A stretch of 64,000 bases of DNA from assembly GCF_026151205.1 (NCBI RefSeq), contig NC_087078.1, forward strand, positions 4,605,675 to 4,669,674. The letters run 5' to 3'. A program made the translations under genes and the position numbers. This DNA comes from Bolinopsis microptera (lineage: Eukaryota; Ctenophora; Tentaculata; Lobata; Bolinopsidae). The notes beneath the pieces are model-generated. The model did not search any database and was not told where the DNA came from. It was given only the letters and a program-made list of their open reading frames with translations. Every line of letters begins with the position of its first letter. Position 1 is the first letter of the stretch. This document shows, piece after piece, positions 31,501-41,924 of the stretch.

Positions 31501-34500
31501 ACGAGTATGGACCTTGTATGCGTATGATAGGTATGATAGGTAACTGTTCCTACACATCGTGGCTATTTCTAGGGAGGTGATGCTTGTGGCCCGCCCTCAT
31601 ATCTAACCGTGTCAACCTAATTATACTAGATTGGTCCAATGCATGTGTTAGGAATAATGATTTAAATAGTAGTGACTATGAAGCTAAACCATTAGTAAAA
31701 TTAAGTGTACTGGAAGGGCTGCAGAGAAGCAGAGAGCCCACTACTTAATAATAGCCTACAGATCAGTAAAATTACATAAGAGTGGAATTGAATATTTTTG
31801 TAATTTGAATGTGATCGGAAATGATTGTAATGTGTGAAATTAGTAAACACAGTCCTATACTATAAAATTAGGGTAGGAGGCAAGTTTGCGCACGGACCTG
31901 ACTTTTGCGCCATTTTGTTTCTAAACTGGGGCGACATTCGATTACAATTCTGAGAAGAAAACATCTACTGGATTCTCTGTTTATGTCAGTGATTTATGTA
32001 ACGCGCGATCAAAGTTGCAGTTTAGTCACAGCGCAAGTGACACGCGCGCGCATGAAATGCGCGCGCGTCATGTGAGTAATCAAATTGTCAATTTACTGTA
32101 ATAGTCCAATTAATGGGTGCGACGCGCGTGCTGATATAACATCACAGTCCTCAGCAATTATTTTACAGTGAATGATCGGCTAAGTTTAATAACTTACAAA
32201 TATTCCAATCTCCAAGAAATAATATCCATGTCTCGCCGTATCTCCTGCTCCAAAATGTAATGAACTGCAAAAAGTTTTAACCAATCTGGAAGATAATTGC
32301 TAAGGGTCGTTCACATATTACGTAATCAGCCGAGGGGTTTCCAATTCCACTCAATTTCACTCTATTATTATTATTTAACAGGATCACGCCAACAAAAATG
32401 ATTTCAAAATTAAATACCTTAATGTGGTAATCTGTGCCGATAATAAAAATCGTCCCAACATTTATTGCACGCAGCCATATCTTTCACCTCGTTAAGTTCA
32501 TTTATGTCATTGATAAACATATTTCTTCCATCTAAATCACTTCTTAAAACAGACAGTAAGTTCATTCTCGGTCTTCTTAATCTACCAGCAAACAGATTGT
32601 CAGATTCAATGGCGAATGTAGTGTTCTCCTGACTCCTGAGTATATGACCAAACATCTTCCAAGTTCCACCGCTGATATTCAATACGCTTAGACAGCATTT
32701 CAACATTACATCTTTTGTTGGCGTCATAGATCCTCAATTTTCTTTCTCAAATTAAGGAAACATTGGATCAGAATTACTTTGTGTGTAACACGTGTTGTGG
32801 GGTATAACACGTGTTGTGAGGTATAACACGTGTAACACGTGTTGTGAGGTATAACACGTGTAACATGTGTTGTGGGGTATAACACGTGTAACACGTGTTG
32901 TGGGGTATAACACGTGTAACACGTGTTGTGGGGTATAACACGTGTAACACGTGTTGTGGGGTATAACACGTGTAACACGTGTTGTGGGGTATAACACGTG
33001 TAACACGTGTTGTGGGGTATAACACGTGTAACACGTGTTGTGGGGTATAACACGTGTAACACGTGTTGTGGGGTATAACACGTGTAACACGTGTTGTGGG
33101 GTATAACACGTGTAACACGTGTTGTGGGGTATAACACGTGTAACATGTGTTGTGGCGTATAACACGTGTAACACGTGTTGTGGGGTATAACATGTGTAAC
33201 ATGTGTTGTGGGGTATAACACGTGTAACACGTGTTGTGAGGTATAACATGTGTAACATGTGTTGTGGGGTATAACACGTGTAACACGTGTTGTGAGGTAT
33301 AACACGTGTTACACGTGTTGTGGGGTATAACACGTGTTACACGTGTTGTGGGGTATAACACGTGTTATACCCCACAACACGTGTTACACGTGTTGTGGGG
33401 TATAACACGTGTAACATGTGTTGTGGCGTATAACACGTGTAACATGTGTTGTGGGATATAACATGTTTAACACTTGTTTTAAATAAGTTAGATAACTTGT
33501 TAAACTACTTCCTGTATTTTTATATACATGCGACAGTGTAGGGAGAAATGGAAATTATTCTTATTCATATCTTCCCCGAATAAGTAATCGGACACTAAGT
33601 CATACTCAGCATTATTGAGACTAAATTTATAGAGACCTGGGGGGGGTGTAACCCAAAAAAACCCAACTCCTACCCAAGAAAAGGTAATACTGGGATTGGG
33701 TTTTTTTGGGTTTTTTTGGGTTTTTTAAACAAAATTTAAACAAAATTCTAGCCATTTCATTAATTGTATTGAATGTGAATTATTTCCCACTGAGTCTTAC
33801 CTACGTGTTGTTCTCATGTCTTAACTTAATAGATAGTTTACATAGTATATAAAGGTGTTTATATTGATAGTATGTTATCACGATAGCAAACAGGATGTCT
33901 CGTTCATCGAGATATAATCCATATATGAATGCACAAAGTGGAAATGTGCCAAACGTGGCAAATGTGTTCTCCTGTCATGAAAGGAGGCTATGACGAAGGT
34001 CAAGGGCAAGTCAAAGCACATGACTTAAATTACTTGACTTAAGGCGGCTTCAGAGTCCGAGTCTCGATGATGTGTCTCCAAAGCTTTCTGTCCGCCATAA
34101 GCTCCTTAATCTCCCCAGTGTTCTTAATCCAGTGTCACTTATTAGGTTATCGACGAAGGTGAGCGGTGGTCTACCCCTCCCTAGGTTCCCAAAGGAGAAG
34201 TTGGTGTGCTGCCAGGTCATCATGTCGCTGGATGTGCCCAGCCAACCTCATTCTTCTGGCCTGTATCTTCGAAATAACTCTTGGGAGTGATCCAAAGACC
34301 TTGTTGGTGCGATGTCCTCTCCAGTCCACGTTTAGGGCCATCCGAAGCATTCTACTGTAACATCCGTCTATTCTTTTCTTCAAAGATTCTGTTATTGTCC
34401 ACGTTTTCGTTCCATACAGGAAGATTGATTCAACCGTAACTTGAACAGACGGATCTTTAAATCTCGGCGCAAATTGGACCTCCATATAGCCTACATTTTG

Positions 34501-37500
34501 TGGTAGGCAGCCCATGCCTTGGCCTTGCGTAACCTAAAGTCGTGCTCCGTTGTACTAAAATCCTCAACTTCTTCTAAGGCATGTCCGTCCTTAGAAATTA
34601 TTGTGTGTGGCTCCTCTCCTACTAAATTAACTGTAAGATGCTTGGTTTTAGACAAAAAAGATTTCATGCCTCCTCATCAGATGAGGCTTCTGTAGGACTG
34701 TAGCATGTGATGACAGTGAGCCTGGGCTTTCCATTAAGAGACATGGTGAGGATCCTTGCGCTGTAAGATTTTATGATTTTATAATTTTATAAGACTTATA
34801 GCCTTATAAGTCTTATTGTTAAATGTGCTAACCTTAGCAGTCCTTTTACATGATACAATACAATTGATGTTCATATTTTTTTGATGTTTTCTTGTTTGAC
34901 TTTCTGTAGAAATAGGTTGTCGTGATGTGGAGACCGAGTCATCAGCTTCTGTAATAGCAGCGTAATTACCCCGGCAACCACTTCCACTAGAAAAATAAGG
35001 GGCTTTAACCCTTAAGCTGTTGATAAACTTCATTTACTTCATCTTGACTTTTCAGTTGGCTCACAATCCTGTGCAGTCCCCTGCACATTGGCAGTGGATT
35101 GTGTTCTTAACTCTTGCGCCACTAAAAGGTTAAGGGCATCCACTTGAACAATAGCCATCTTTAACTCTCACCATAATATCTTGGGTATCTTGAGCATGTA
35201 ATTGCACGAACATAATATGCTATACAAGACAAATGTGACACTTCCTTTTTCTACCCAACAGCATCAGTTGTAATCCTTACCCAATCGTCACCTGCTCCAG
35301 TGTGGGACTTTCCGATTTTATCCCAAAGCATAAGGAGGTTAGAGTGAGAACAGAGCTACACTTTAGCGGGGACTAACCCTTCCCCTGACTACCTCGTTAG
35401 CCGGTACCCCGGGCATAGGGAGCCGTATCCTGACCACCAGAGTGTGGTCCAGTCTAGCTGGGTCAATGGTCATAGTAGACTAGGTTGAACAGGGTAACAG
35501 CCAACACCTCTTTAGCTACTGTGCAATCCACAGTAAAGATTTACGAGTCTCAAAGCCTCTTGTAGACCAAGAGTTAAGGAGTCAATAGATCAAATTATTG
35601 AACTACCGGGGCTTAATGTCTCCCGTCGATCGTCCTGCCTTTAGCCTGGACCCCCTGTCCAGTATCCAGTCTTCAGCACGCGGAGGTAGTGGCTTTCATC
35701 ATGCTGTCCGATGAGTGTCTGGAAGAGGGCACCAGCAGGATACCCCTTTTCAAAGTTCTGGGAGCCTCACATCAGACCAGGGCTTCCACCCAGCTTCTAT
35801 CCAGCGGTGACGCCTTGGGCCACCTAAGCTTCACACAACCATTGAAAGACCACCTGCCTACTTGTAAAGTGGAGAATATTGACTCATCAGAGGAATGGGC
35901 GAAAATAGTAACTGTGTATTGTGATGCTCTGCATCATGATACGGCTGTTGAGGTTTGCCTCAATGGAGGGCGAGATCGAATGCCATCCCAGTCAAGATTT
36001 TAGCGACTCCAGGGCCATAAACAAGCAAAGATATCACTCGATATCACATGCGATCATGCAGCTGATGGTAACTGCAAGATTCTTTCAGTTAGAGATAGAG
36101 CATGGTTTCTCGTTAAGCGGATGATCAGGAAAACGGAAACAGAGATCGTGAAGGTGAGAAGAAAGGCTTTATTCCTCTCGTACCGGTTGCGGTCAGGGTT
36201 GGGGTCATCAGTGAGTTGCGTCCCTACTAACTCAATTTGCCATGGCCATCGAAGTGAGCATTACATATGGCTGATATCATATCTGGATGGCCAACTTCTT
36301 CTGAGCACATCAGTGAATAAAATACTGCTTTTGGGTGATATTTAAGCGATTATATCTATTGTGATGTTGTAGTGATGAACCACAACAGTGATGTTGTACT
36401 AATAATTGTTTTGCTAGGTGCCTACATGATTTTATTTCCTTCAAATGAAAAATTTGTAAAAAACCCAAAAAAACCCAAAAAAACCCAACTCCTACCCTGA
36501 AAAAGGTAATACTGGGATTGGGTTTTTTTGGGTTACACCCCCCCCCCCCAGAGACCTGTGCAATGTGTATTGACTTGATTTATGACAAGGTTTGAAAGAC
36601 AATACGGAACAACTGCTAAAACCGCACTCCCCTACGCTATGGACAGTGACTTTAACAAAGTTCTCCAAAACCAGATGGTCAGAAAACTGCACTGTTTCTA
36701 CTTAATATGTAGCTATTAAATGAAACGTTTAGTTAGTTAGTTAGGTACTTAGAAATATTAGCTATTTTCTGAATCATACTATATCCGCATAACACCGAGT
36801 TTTGATTATACATTATATACATTACCATACATTATATACATTATTATACATTATTATACATTATTAAACATTATCATACATTATTATACAATATACATTA
36901 TATACATTATTATAAATAATTCCATCTTTTTCTCAGAGGTACTACACTAACAACCCTGAATCTGGAACCATCTCCAAAGTTCAAAATGAAATCGACGATT
37001 TAAAGCAGATTATGGTCAAAAACATAGGTAAATAATTAAAACAAACAACAGGCAAAGTGAAACAACATGCAAAGTAACCCTTATTTGAGGGCACCCTTAT
37101 ACCTTTCTGAAAGATGTAATCTTTTCTCTTTCAGATGTAATCTTTTCTCTTTCCATTTCAGACTGTTCTTTTTTTCAGATTCCTTGTCAGAGCGAGGGGA
37201 GAGGATAGAACTGCTAGTGAACAAAGCAGAGGATCTCACGAACCAGAGCACACAGTTCCAGCGTCAAAGTAGGGACCTGAGGCGCGCTATGTTCTGGAAA
37301 AACGTTAAAATGTACTTGCTTATCGGCGGAATAGGCTTTGTGAGTACTACAAACTACCATTTTAGTTCCTATTATAACACATTATAACACATTATATTGC
37401 ACTTTATAATATATTTTAACATATAATTATAACATCTTATAACACATTATAACACATTTTATAACATTAGATTAATTTCAGGCGATATTCTGGATAATAC

Positions 37501-37544
37501 TGTCAATAAGTTGTGGAGGCCTGGGCATTCCAAAGTGTAGGTAA
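28532..37544 (+). CDS. VAMP7: VAMP7-like longin R-SNARE; six exons recognised, one middle exon not found
   Basis: The recognised coding exons are 28532-28612, 29066-29185, 29671-29720, 36937-37027, 37179-37339 and 37482-37544, all with GT-AG borders. The first three give the N-terminal half of the longin domain (MSIYYAVVARKTTILTKCAQ, LFHYIASDMITYLCITDE, FPRSKAFSFLGDIMQR). The last three give the end of the linker, the SNARE helix with its zero-layer Arg (LSERGERIELLVNKAEDL), a C-terminal membrane anchor and the VAMP7-type tail CGGLGIPKCR. VAMP7 is an R-SNARE of late endosome, lysosome and secretory-vesicle fusion. Exon 3 ends in phase 2 and the next recognised exon starts in phase 0. A middle exon (end of the longin domain, normally with a YG...PYAMN block) must therefore lie in the 7.2-kb repeat-filled intron, or be lost. 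I could not identify it. Confidence 0.88.
28612..28805. repeat. Imperfect minisatellite in VAMP7-like intron 1
   Basis: About five copies of a unit of 38-40 bp containing GTTAGTTCCGACTTAGTAAT and AGTAGTAGCTCGACCAG start at the splice donor itself. Confidence 0.85.
28880..29060. repeat. TATA/ACATGTGTA low-complexity tract
   Basis: Alternating purine-pyrimidine sequence (TATACATATATATTATATAC and ACATGTGTAC variants) occupies the 3' half of VAMP7-like intron 1. Confidence 0.7.
29963..30149. mobile_element. 187-bp TA-flanked pogo-type MITE
   Basis: Inverted ends CAGTAAAACCCCGATATACC and GGTAAATCGGGGTTTTACTG, with TA on both sides. CCCCGATTTACCGC is repeated inside. Confidence 0.88.
30150..32400. 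other. VAMP7-like intron sequence with one LINE tail; otherwise unannotated
   Basis: 30555-30725 (minus) encodes a LINE C-terminal tail (DELKDRNLVMNTLEELNEIK) homologous to that at 32419-32727. 32038-32072 is a CG-repeat-rich palindromic patch (ACGCGCGCGCATG...GCGCGCGCGT). 32305-32345 resembles the end of the GGGGTCGTTCACATATTACG MITE family. No other feature is supported. Confidence 0.5.
32419..32727 (-). pseudogene. LINE ORF2 C-terminal fragment (RTE-like)
   Basis: The 102-residue ORF contains WKMFGHILRSQE and AGRLRRPRMNLL, the tail after the reverse transcriptase in many RTE-like LINEs. It then runs into NDINELNEVKDMAAC. Only the tail is present. Confidence 0.7.
32785..33470. repeat. 28-bp minisatellite with two CACGTG E-boxes per unit
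   Basis: About 24 copies of GTATAACACGTGTAACACGT plus GTTGTGGG, several with CATGTG variants. A short inverted segment lies at 33350-33395. It lies inside the long intron of the VAMP7-like gene. Confidence 0.95.
33985..34760 (-). pseudogene. LINE ORF2 fragment (post-RT region, RTE-like)
   Basis: The minus strand encodes TVESIFLYGTKTWTITESL, RIDGCYSRMLRMALNVDWRG and KIQARRMRLAGHIQRHDDLA, the conserved region following the reverse transcriptase of RTE-like LINEs. The upstream part (toward 34560) continues in another frame, so it is broken. It lies inside the 2.9-kb TIR element. Confidence 0.8.
35640..36345 (+). pseudogene. Decayed ORFs of unknown origin inside the TIR element
   Basis: Three overlapping frames (35689-36003, 35921-36124, 36121-36345) read like one interrupted protein. 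A D-G-N-C motif followed by a hydrophobic stretch (about 36058-36080) is reminiscent of OTU-type proteases found in some transposable elements, but the match is too short to name. Confidence 0.3.
36770..36925. repeat. TATACATTA low-complexity tract before the SNARE exon
   Basis: Repeats of ATTATATACATTATTATACA precede the polypyrimidine tract and acceptor of the exon at 36937. Confidence 0.7.
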
Positions 37545-37786
37545 AGACGAGCTTGATATCAGAGTTTTTCCTAAAAACAAACTTTCTAAAGAAAAGTGGT
37601 TAAAGAAGAGTGGAGTAGAATACAGGCTGAACAATTGAAGAGTTCATTTAAGTGATAAACTTTGGATGATATTTGACATTATCTAGTTCTGAAGTGACGT
37701 TTTATTGTTTTACATTTTCTGTTTGATTGGGGTTAGCTTTATTAATAAGCCTACAAAGTTCTGATAACTTAACACTGTTTTATATA

Positions 37787-37851
37787 GGACTCACAGTAAA
37801 CAGTAAAGTGTATAGTGTATATATATACACTATACGCTTTACTGTGGGTCC
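37787..37851. repeat. 65-bp hairpin with GGACTCACAGTAAA ends
   Basis: GGACTCACAGTAAA and TTTACTGTGGGTCC flank an AGTGTATA palindrome. It may be the remains of a short MITE. Confidence 0.7.
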
Positions 37852-37957
37852 TCCACAATACTATTGGCGCGGCTCTGAATTAACACATAACATCAACGAC
37901 TTAAATAGTTGAGTGGACGATGGAAATCTACTGAAGTGGTGGAAGTAATTTATGGTT

Positions 37958-38207
37958 GCCAATAGATGTGGAGTCTGGTGGTGAATTGTTGACACGTGAT
38001 CAAACATGTGATCCAACCATATATGGGTAATATTTGTAGGTAATCACTTTCTCATATCAAATAAGATATAATTATAATCATTGAGGAGGTGTCCGAGGTG
38101 AAGCATGTTTTGGTGACGTCACAGTTATGACGTCATAATTATGATATCACAATTATGACGTCACAGTTATGCTTTACCTCTCCACCACAATCCACATCTA
38201 TGGGCGA
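37958..38207. mobile_element. Small inverted-repeat element enclosing a CRE cluster
   Basis: ATAGATGTGGA at the left pairs with TCCACATCTAT at the right, and inner AGGTGAAGCAT pairs with ATGCTTTACCT. The centre holds the TGACGTCA array. Confidence 0.5.
38114..38163. promoter_or_regulatory. Four CRE/ATF-type palindromes at exact 14-bp spacing
   Basis: TGACGTCA occurs at 38114, 38128 and 38156, and TGATATCA at 38142. The consensus is that of CREB/ATF binding. It lies about 570 bp downstream of the VAMP7-like stop codon. Whether it acts as an enhancer is unknown, and it may simply be a tandem repeat. Confidence 0.5.
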
Positions 38208-38572
38208 TTTTTCGTGAGGAAAGTTTTCCATTCGTTTTAATCGACAATTTTAGTGGAAATTTGAATTAAAATTGTGATCTTGTACAAATGAAATGTTAAA
38301 AGTTATCCTGCTTGTTTAAATGCAATGAAATCGAAAAATGTAAATCGACCTTTCGTTTATTTTTTTTGAACTTGAAGATCTAGAGAGTGGTTTGAAGTTT
38401 CGTCTTTTTATTTGTATAATTGAAGGTGTACGTGTAACTTAATCAACGGACTTTACTGAAGTTTATTGATTCTGGTGTCTTCTTGGATTTTTACTTACTC
38501 CCTGTTTTAATGTGTTTCATGATTTAAGTACTAGTGCTGATGATACACGAGCTGAGGATCTAGCTGTTCGTC
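38208..38572. other. No feature seen
   Basis: AT-rich sequence between two small elements, with no ORF or repeat that I can support. Confidence 0.3.
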
Positions 38573-38575
38573 TTA

Positions 38576-38748
38576 GGGGCCATCTACTTAGGACGTCCGA
38601 CAAAATCGCAGATTTTCAGACCACCCCCCTCCCCCTGTCCGGGTGTGTCCGAATTTTCAAAACCACCCCCTTCCCCCTGTCCGGATTTGTCCGAAATTCC
38701 AAAACCACCCCCCTCCCTATTTGCCGGACGTCCTAAGTAAATGGCCCC
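38576..38748. mobile_element. 173-bp MITE with TTA target duplication (PIF/Harbinger-like)
   Basis: Inverted ends GGGGCCATCTACTTAGGACG and CGTCCTAAGTAAATGGCCCC, with direct TTA at 38573-38575 and 38749-38751. The inside has three CACCCCCYTCCC/GTCCGGRTTTGTCCGAA subrepeats. Confidence 0.88.
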
Positions 38749-39197
38749 TTAGTGGTAGGATACAAAATAAAAGACTTTAAATTTGAGGTTCGTGGAAGAG
38801 AATTGTAAAAGAAATTGATATATATATAATCGGTACAAAATGATAAAAGGTAATCCACAGAACTGACAAAAATAAACTTCCCGTGAGTTATAAAACTGTG
38901 AAAGGTGATCATGTGACACTTGAGTGGGGTGATTTTAGAAGCAGGCCATTAATGATGACAAAATGTTTCAACAAGGATAAACCCATGCGGAAAGTGGAAA
39001 ATGAGTTGGTATGTCACGTGATACATGAAACAAGGCCTAATGGTGGACTAATTATATGAGTGAAGCTTATTGGTTGAAGTGAACTGCGTCTAAATTACTT
39101 AATGAAAGGTATGAAACCAAACGCTGGGAATGGAAGTGTCTATTATTTAAGGTGCTGAAAATTGAGGAATCTGACTGAGAAAATTTGAGGTGAACGT

Positions 39198-39487
39198 CAG
39201 TGGCGTAACGAAGGGCCCCGCTGACCCCGCTGTGCAGGGGGGCGCCGTCTTAGGGGGGCGCCAAATCATCGTTTGAATGTGGGACAATTTCGAAAACTTA
39301 ACTAAAGTACTAGCAAAACTGCGCGTTTTGCTCTAGATACACACTTTTTTAGAGATTTTTACCGGCGTATCCTCTAAAATCACCTGATTTGTTCAATTTT
39401 AGGGAGGGGCACCAAAAGGGGGAGGGGCGCCAACAGGGGGGGCGCCTTTTCGGCAGGGGGGCGCCAACAGGCAACGTTACGCCACTG
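39198..39487. mobile_element. 290-bp hAT-type MITE with 8-bp target duplication GTGAACGT
   Basis: Ends CAGTGGCGTAACGAAGGGCC and GGCAACGTTACGCCACTG. Direct GTGAACGT occurs at 39190-39197 and 39488-39495. A second copy lies at 50723-50994. Confidence 0.93.
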
Positions 39488-39499
39488 GTGAACGTGACA

Positions 39500-39655
39500 C
39501 CAGACTAGTGCTGATGATACTCGAGCCGAGGACACCAGACTAGTCCTGATGATACTCGAGCCGAGGACACCAGACTAGTGCTGATGATACTCGAGCTGAG
39601 GACACCAGACTAGTCCTGATGATACTCGAGCTGAGGACACCAGACTTAAGACTAG
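39500..39655. repeat. 35-bp tandem repeat, about four copies
   Basis: Unit ACACCAGACTAGTGCTGATG followed by ATACTCGAGCTGAGG. Confidence 0.9.
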
Positions 39656-39715
39656 TGCTGAGAAGTGCAGAGAAGTATTGAACTTATGTTGCGTGCTCTG
39701 ATTAACCTGCCTCTG

Positions 39716-40219
39716 GTGACGTCACCATGGTGACGTGTACTGGTGACGTGTACTGGTGACGTGTACTGGTGACGTGTACTGGTGACGTGTACTGGTGACG
39801 TGCACTGGTGACGTGTACTGGTGACGTGTACTGGTGACGTGTACTGGTGACGTGTACTGGTGACGTGTACTGGTGACGTGTACTGGTGACGTGTACTGGT
39901 GACGTGTACTAGTGACGTGTACTGGTGACGTGTACTGGTGACGTGTACTGGTGACGTGTACTGGTGACGTGTACTGGTGACGTGTACTAGTGACGTGTAC
40001 TGGTGACGTGTACTGGTGACGTGTACTGGTGACGTGTACTGGTGACGTGTACTGGTGACGTGTACTGGTGACGTGTACTGGTGACGTGTACTGGTGACGT
40101 GTACTGGTGACGTGTACTAGTGACGTGTACTGGTGACGTGTACTCTTGACGTGTACTAGTGACGTGTACTGGTGACGTGTACTGGTGACGTGTACTGGTG
40201 ACGTGTACTGGTGACGTGT
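39716..40219. repeat. 13-bp minisatellite GGTGACGTGTACT, about 38 copies
   Basis: Near-perfect array with rare GGT-to-AGT changes. A full TGACGTCA starts it at 39717. Each unit holds an ACGTG core. Confidence 0.95.
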
Positions 40220-40499
40220 AATAATGCTTCAGCTTGCTAATAATACTAATTAGATCCTTGCTCGCTGACATCTAATCAGACTGGAACACTGGAACAGTGA
40301 GACAGTGAGGGCGAGTGTTTCAGTGTACAATACACGGGGTGCGGAGTCACGTGGTGTGGAGTCACGTGACTGTGGGCTGTCACTTCCCAGTTTCAGGTAG
40401 TCACTAATAACTCACTTCCCTTCTTTTGTTGCACTCTAATAGTCTTACATTGATTTAGTTATTAGTCTAGGATACGATAAAATCTGCAGGACCGGGTTA

Positions 40500-40658
40500 G
40501 GGGTCGTTCACATATTACGCAATCACTTTTTGGTCAATTTTTACACCCCCCGTCCGTTATCAGTTTTACACACAGCTATTGTATCAAAATTGCACTAGCG
40601 TAATCATTTTGAAACCCCCCTCCCCCCTCGGCTGAACACGTAATATGCGAAAGACCCC
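40500..40658. mobile_element. 159-bp MITE with GGGGTCGTTCACATATTACG ends
   Basis: Inverted ends GGGGTCGTTCACATATTACG and CGTAATATGCGAAAGACCCC, with TA on both sides. Related single ends occur at about 32305 and 60816. Confidence 0.8.
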
Positions 40659-40659
40659 T

Positions 40660-41924
40660 AACCCCTTATTAAGGATATTGGCTAGAAAGCAGTTGTAGCT
40701 TAGTTTACTGATGTGTGGTAATATGGGGCAGGTAATGAATAAATTCCATTAACACGTGTCCTTGTTTCAGCCCCCTTAGCTTTATTATAAATATACTATA
40801 TAGGTAGCTAAATTATATATAGCTCTTTTATAGGGGATATCACACAACTTAGTGATCTAGGAAGTTAAAGTATTTCGTATAGTTTCGTGGACTCATTACA
40901 TTGGCTAGCTCAAGTGTTCACATTGATCACTCGGAAAAGTAACTGTTACATTCTATTTTGATATGTTGTTTTAATAGTTTATTGTTGCTACATACCGTTT
41001 TAGAGAGGGGATGACTTCATTTCTTTTGTTTTGAATTAAACAAAAAGCCAACTGATAATGCTGTACAAACTTCAAAATATAAGTATTTTAATTTAGTTAT
41101 CATGTACCAGAAAAAGTTGTATCGCTACTCAAATAAAATTGTACATTTGCATCCTCTAATTTTCAGTTTCTGTTGTAATCCACACATGACAATGTGGATA
41201 TAAGGCTATAAGAGACTGGTTTGTTAGTTTTAACAGTAACAGCATTATAAACCAGACACGTCATGGTAACCATGGTGCTCACCTGTTCTTGATCTTCTGT
41301 AGTCTGCTAGCTTACCTGCACATATGTACTGCATATTATGAAACTGGTTGTGATACAGCTGGTATCCCTTGTTGACTGTTATATTTAATTCATGATAACT
41401 AATTAGCGGACAAGAGGAGGTACAGCTGTAATAGGAGGGGGGGGGAGGGGGAGGGGGGGGGAGGGGGTAATAACTGATAAGCGCCTTGAATTGGAGCTAG
41501 GTTCCATATTGGTTTCTGTTAATTTCCTATTTCTTAATCAGTGAAATCACATCTGGTTTTAAACCGGGTGATGATCTTAAAAGGTGCTTTATTTTACCTG
41601 TAACTAGAAAATGCCCACTGTAATTGTATTAAATTATATGGAATTGTTAGCCACCGGGCTCATATTAATCCTTTCCCGATATACAATATACAATATACAT
41701 GGTAATGCACTCGTGCCATTTTCACAGCTCTAATCACTACACTAGTGAGAGCCATCACTTACCAAACCATGATCTGAATTTCAAACCATGGTTTAATGAT
41801 CAGTGACAGCTTCCCTTCAGTTTTGAGATCTTGGCTTTAATAGGTTTTCTATTAAAGCCAAGATCTCAAAACTATCTTCTATCTTTTTGAATTTTGTGAA
41901 CTAGTTCCAAGATGAATCAAAATT
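40660..41924. other. No gene; includes a G-rich tract and a perfect 55-bp hairpin
   Basis: 41438-41466 is a run of G with single A. 41819-41873 is an almost perfect hairpin (AGTTTTGAGATCTTGGCTTT pairing with its complement around a 5-nt loop). The rest is AT-rich without supported features. Confidence 0.55.

Larger units (their letters stand above)
33639..36549. mobile_element. 2.9-kb TIR element with 8-bp target duplication AGAGACCT
   Basis: Inverted ends of about 95 bp (33639-33735 and 36455-36549) contain GGGGTGTAACCCAAAAAAAC and GGTAATACTGGGATTGGG. AGAGACCT occurs directly at 33631-33638 and 36550-36557. The inside holds a LINE fragment and decayed ORFs. No transposase is recognised. The 8-bp duplication suggests hAT. 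Confidence 0.85.

Noticed and set aside
32724..33361. Three overlapping ORFs of about 193 codons
   Set aside because: The 28-bp unit gives the same peptide pattern in all three frames of one strand. This is minisatellite, not coding.
33893..33995. Possible VAMP7 middle exon (reads MSRSSRYNPYMNAQSGNVPN)
   Set aside because: It has an AG before it and a PYMN string reminiscent of the longin PYAMN block. However, no usable donor comes before a stop, and it lies inside the 2.9-kb transposon.
35640..36345. OTU-family protease
   Set aside because: Only a DGNC-like string is seen. The catalytic His region and an intact frame are missing.
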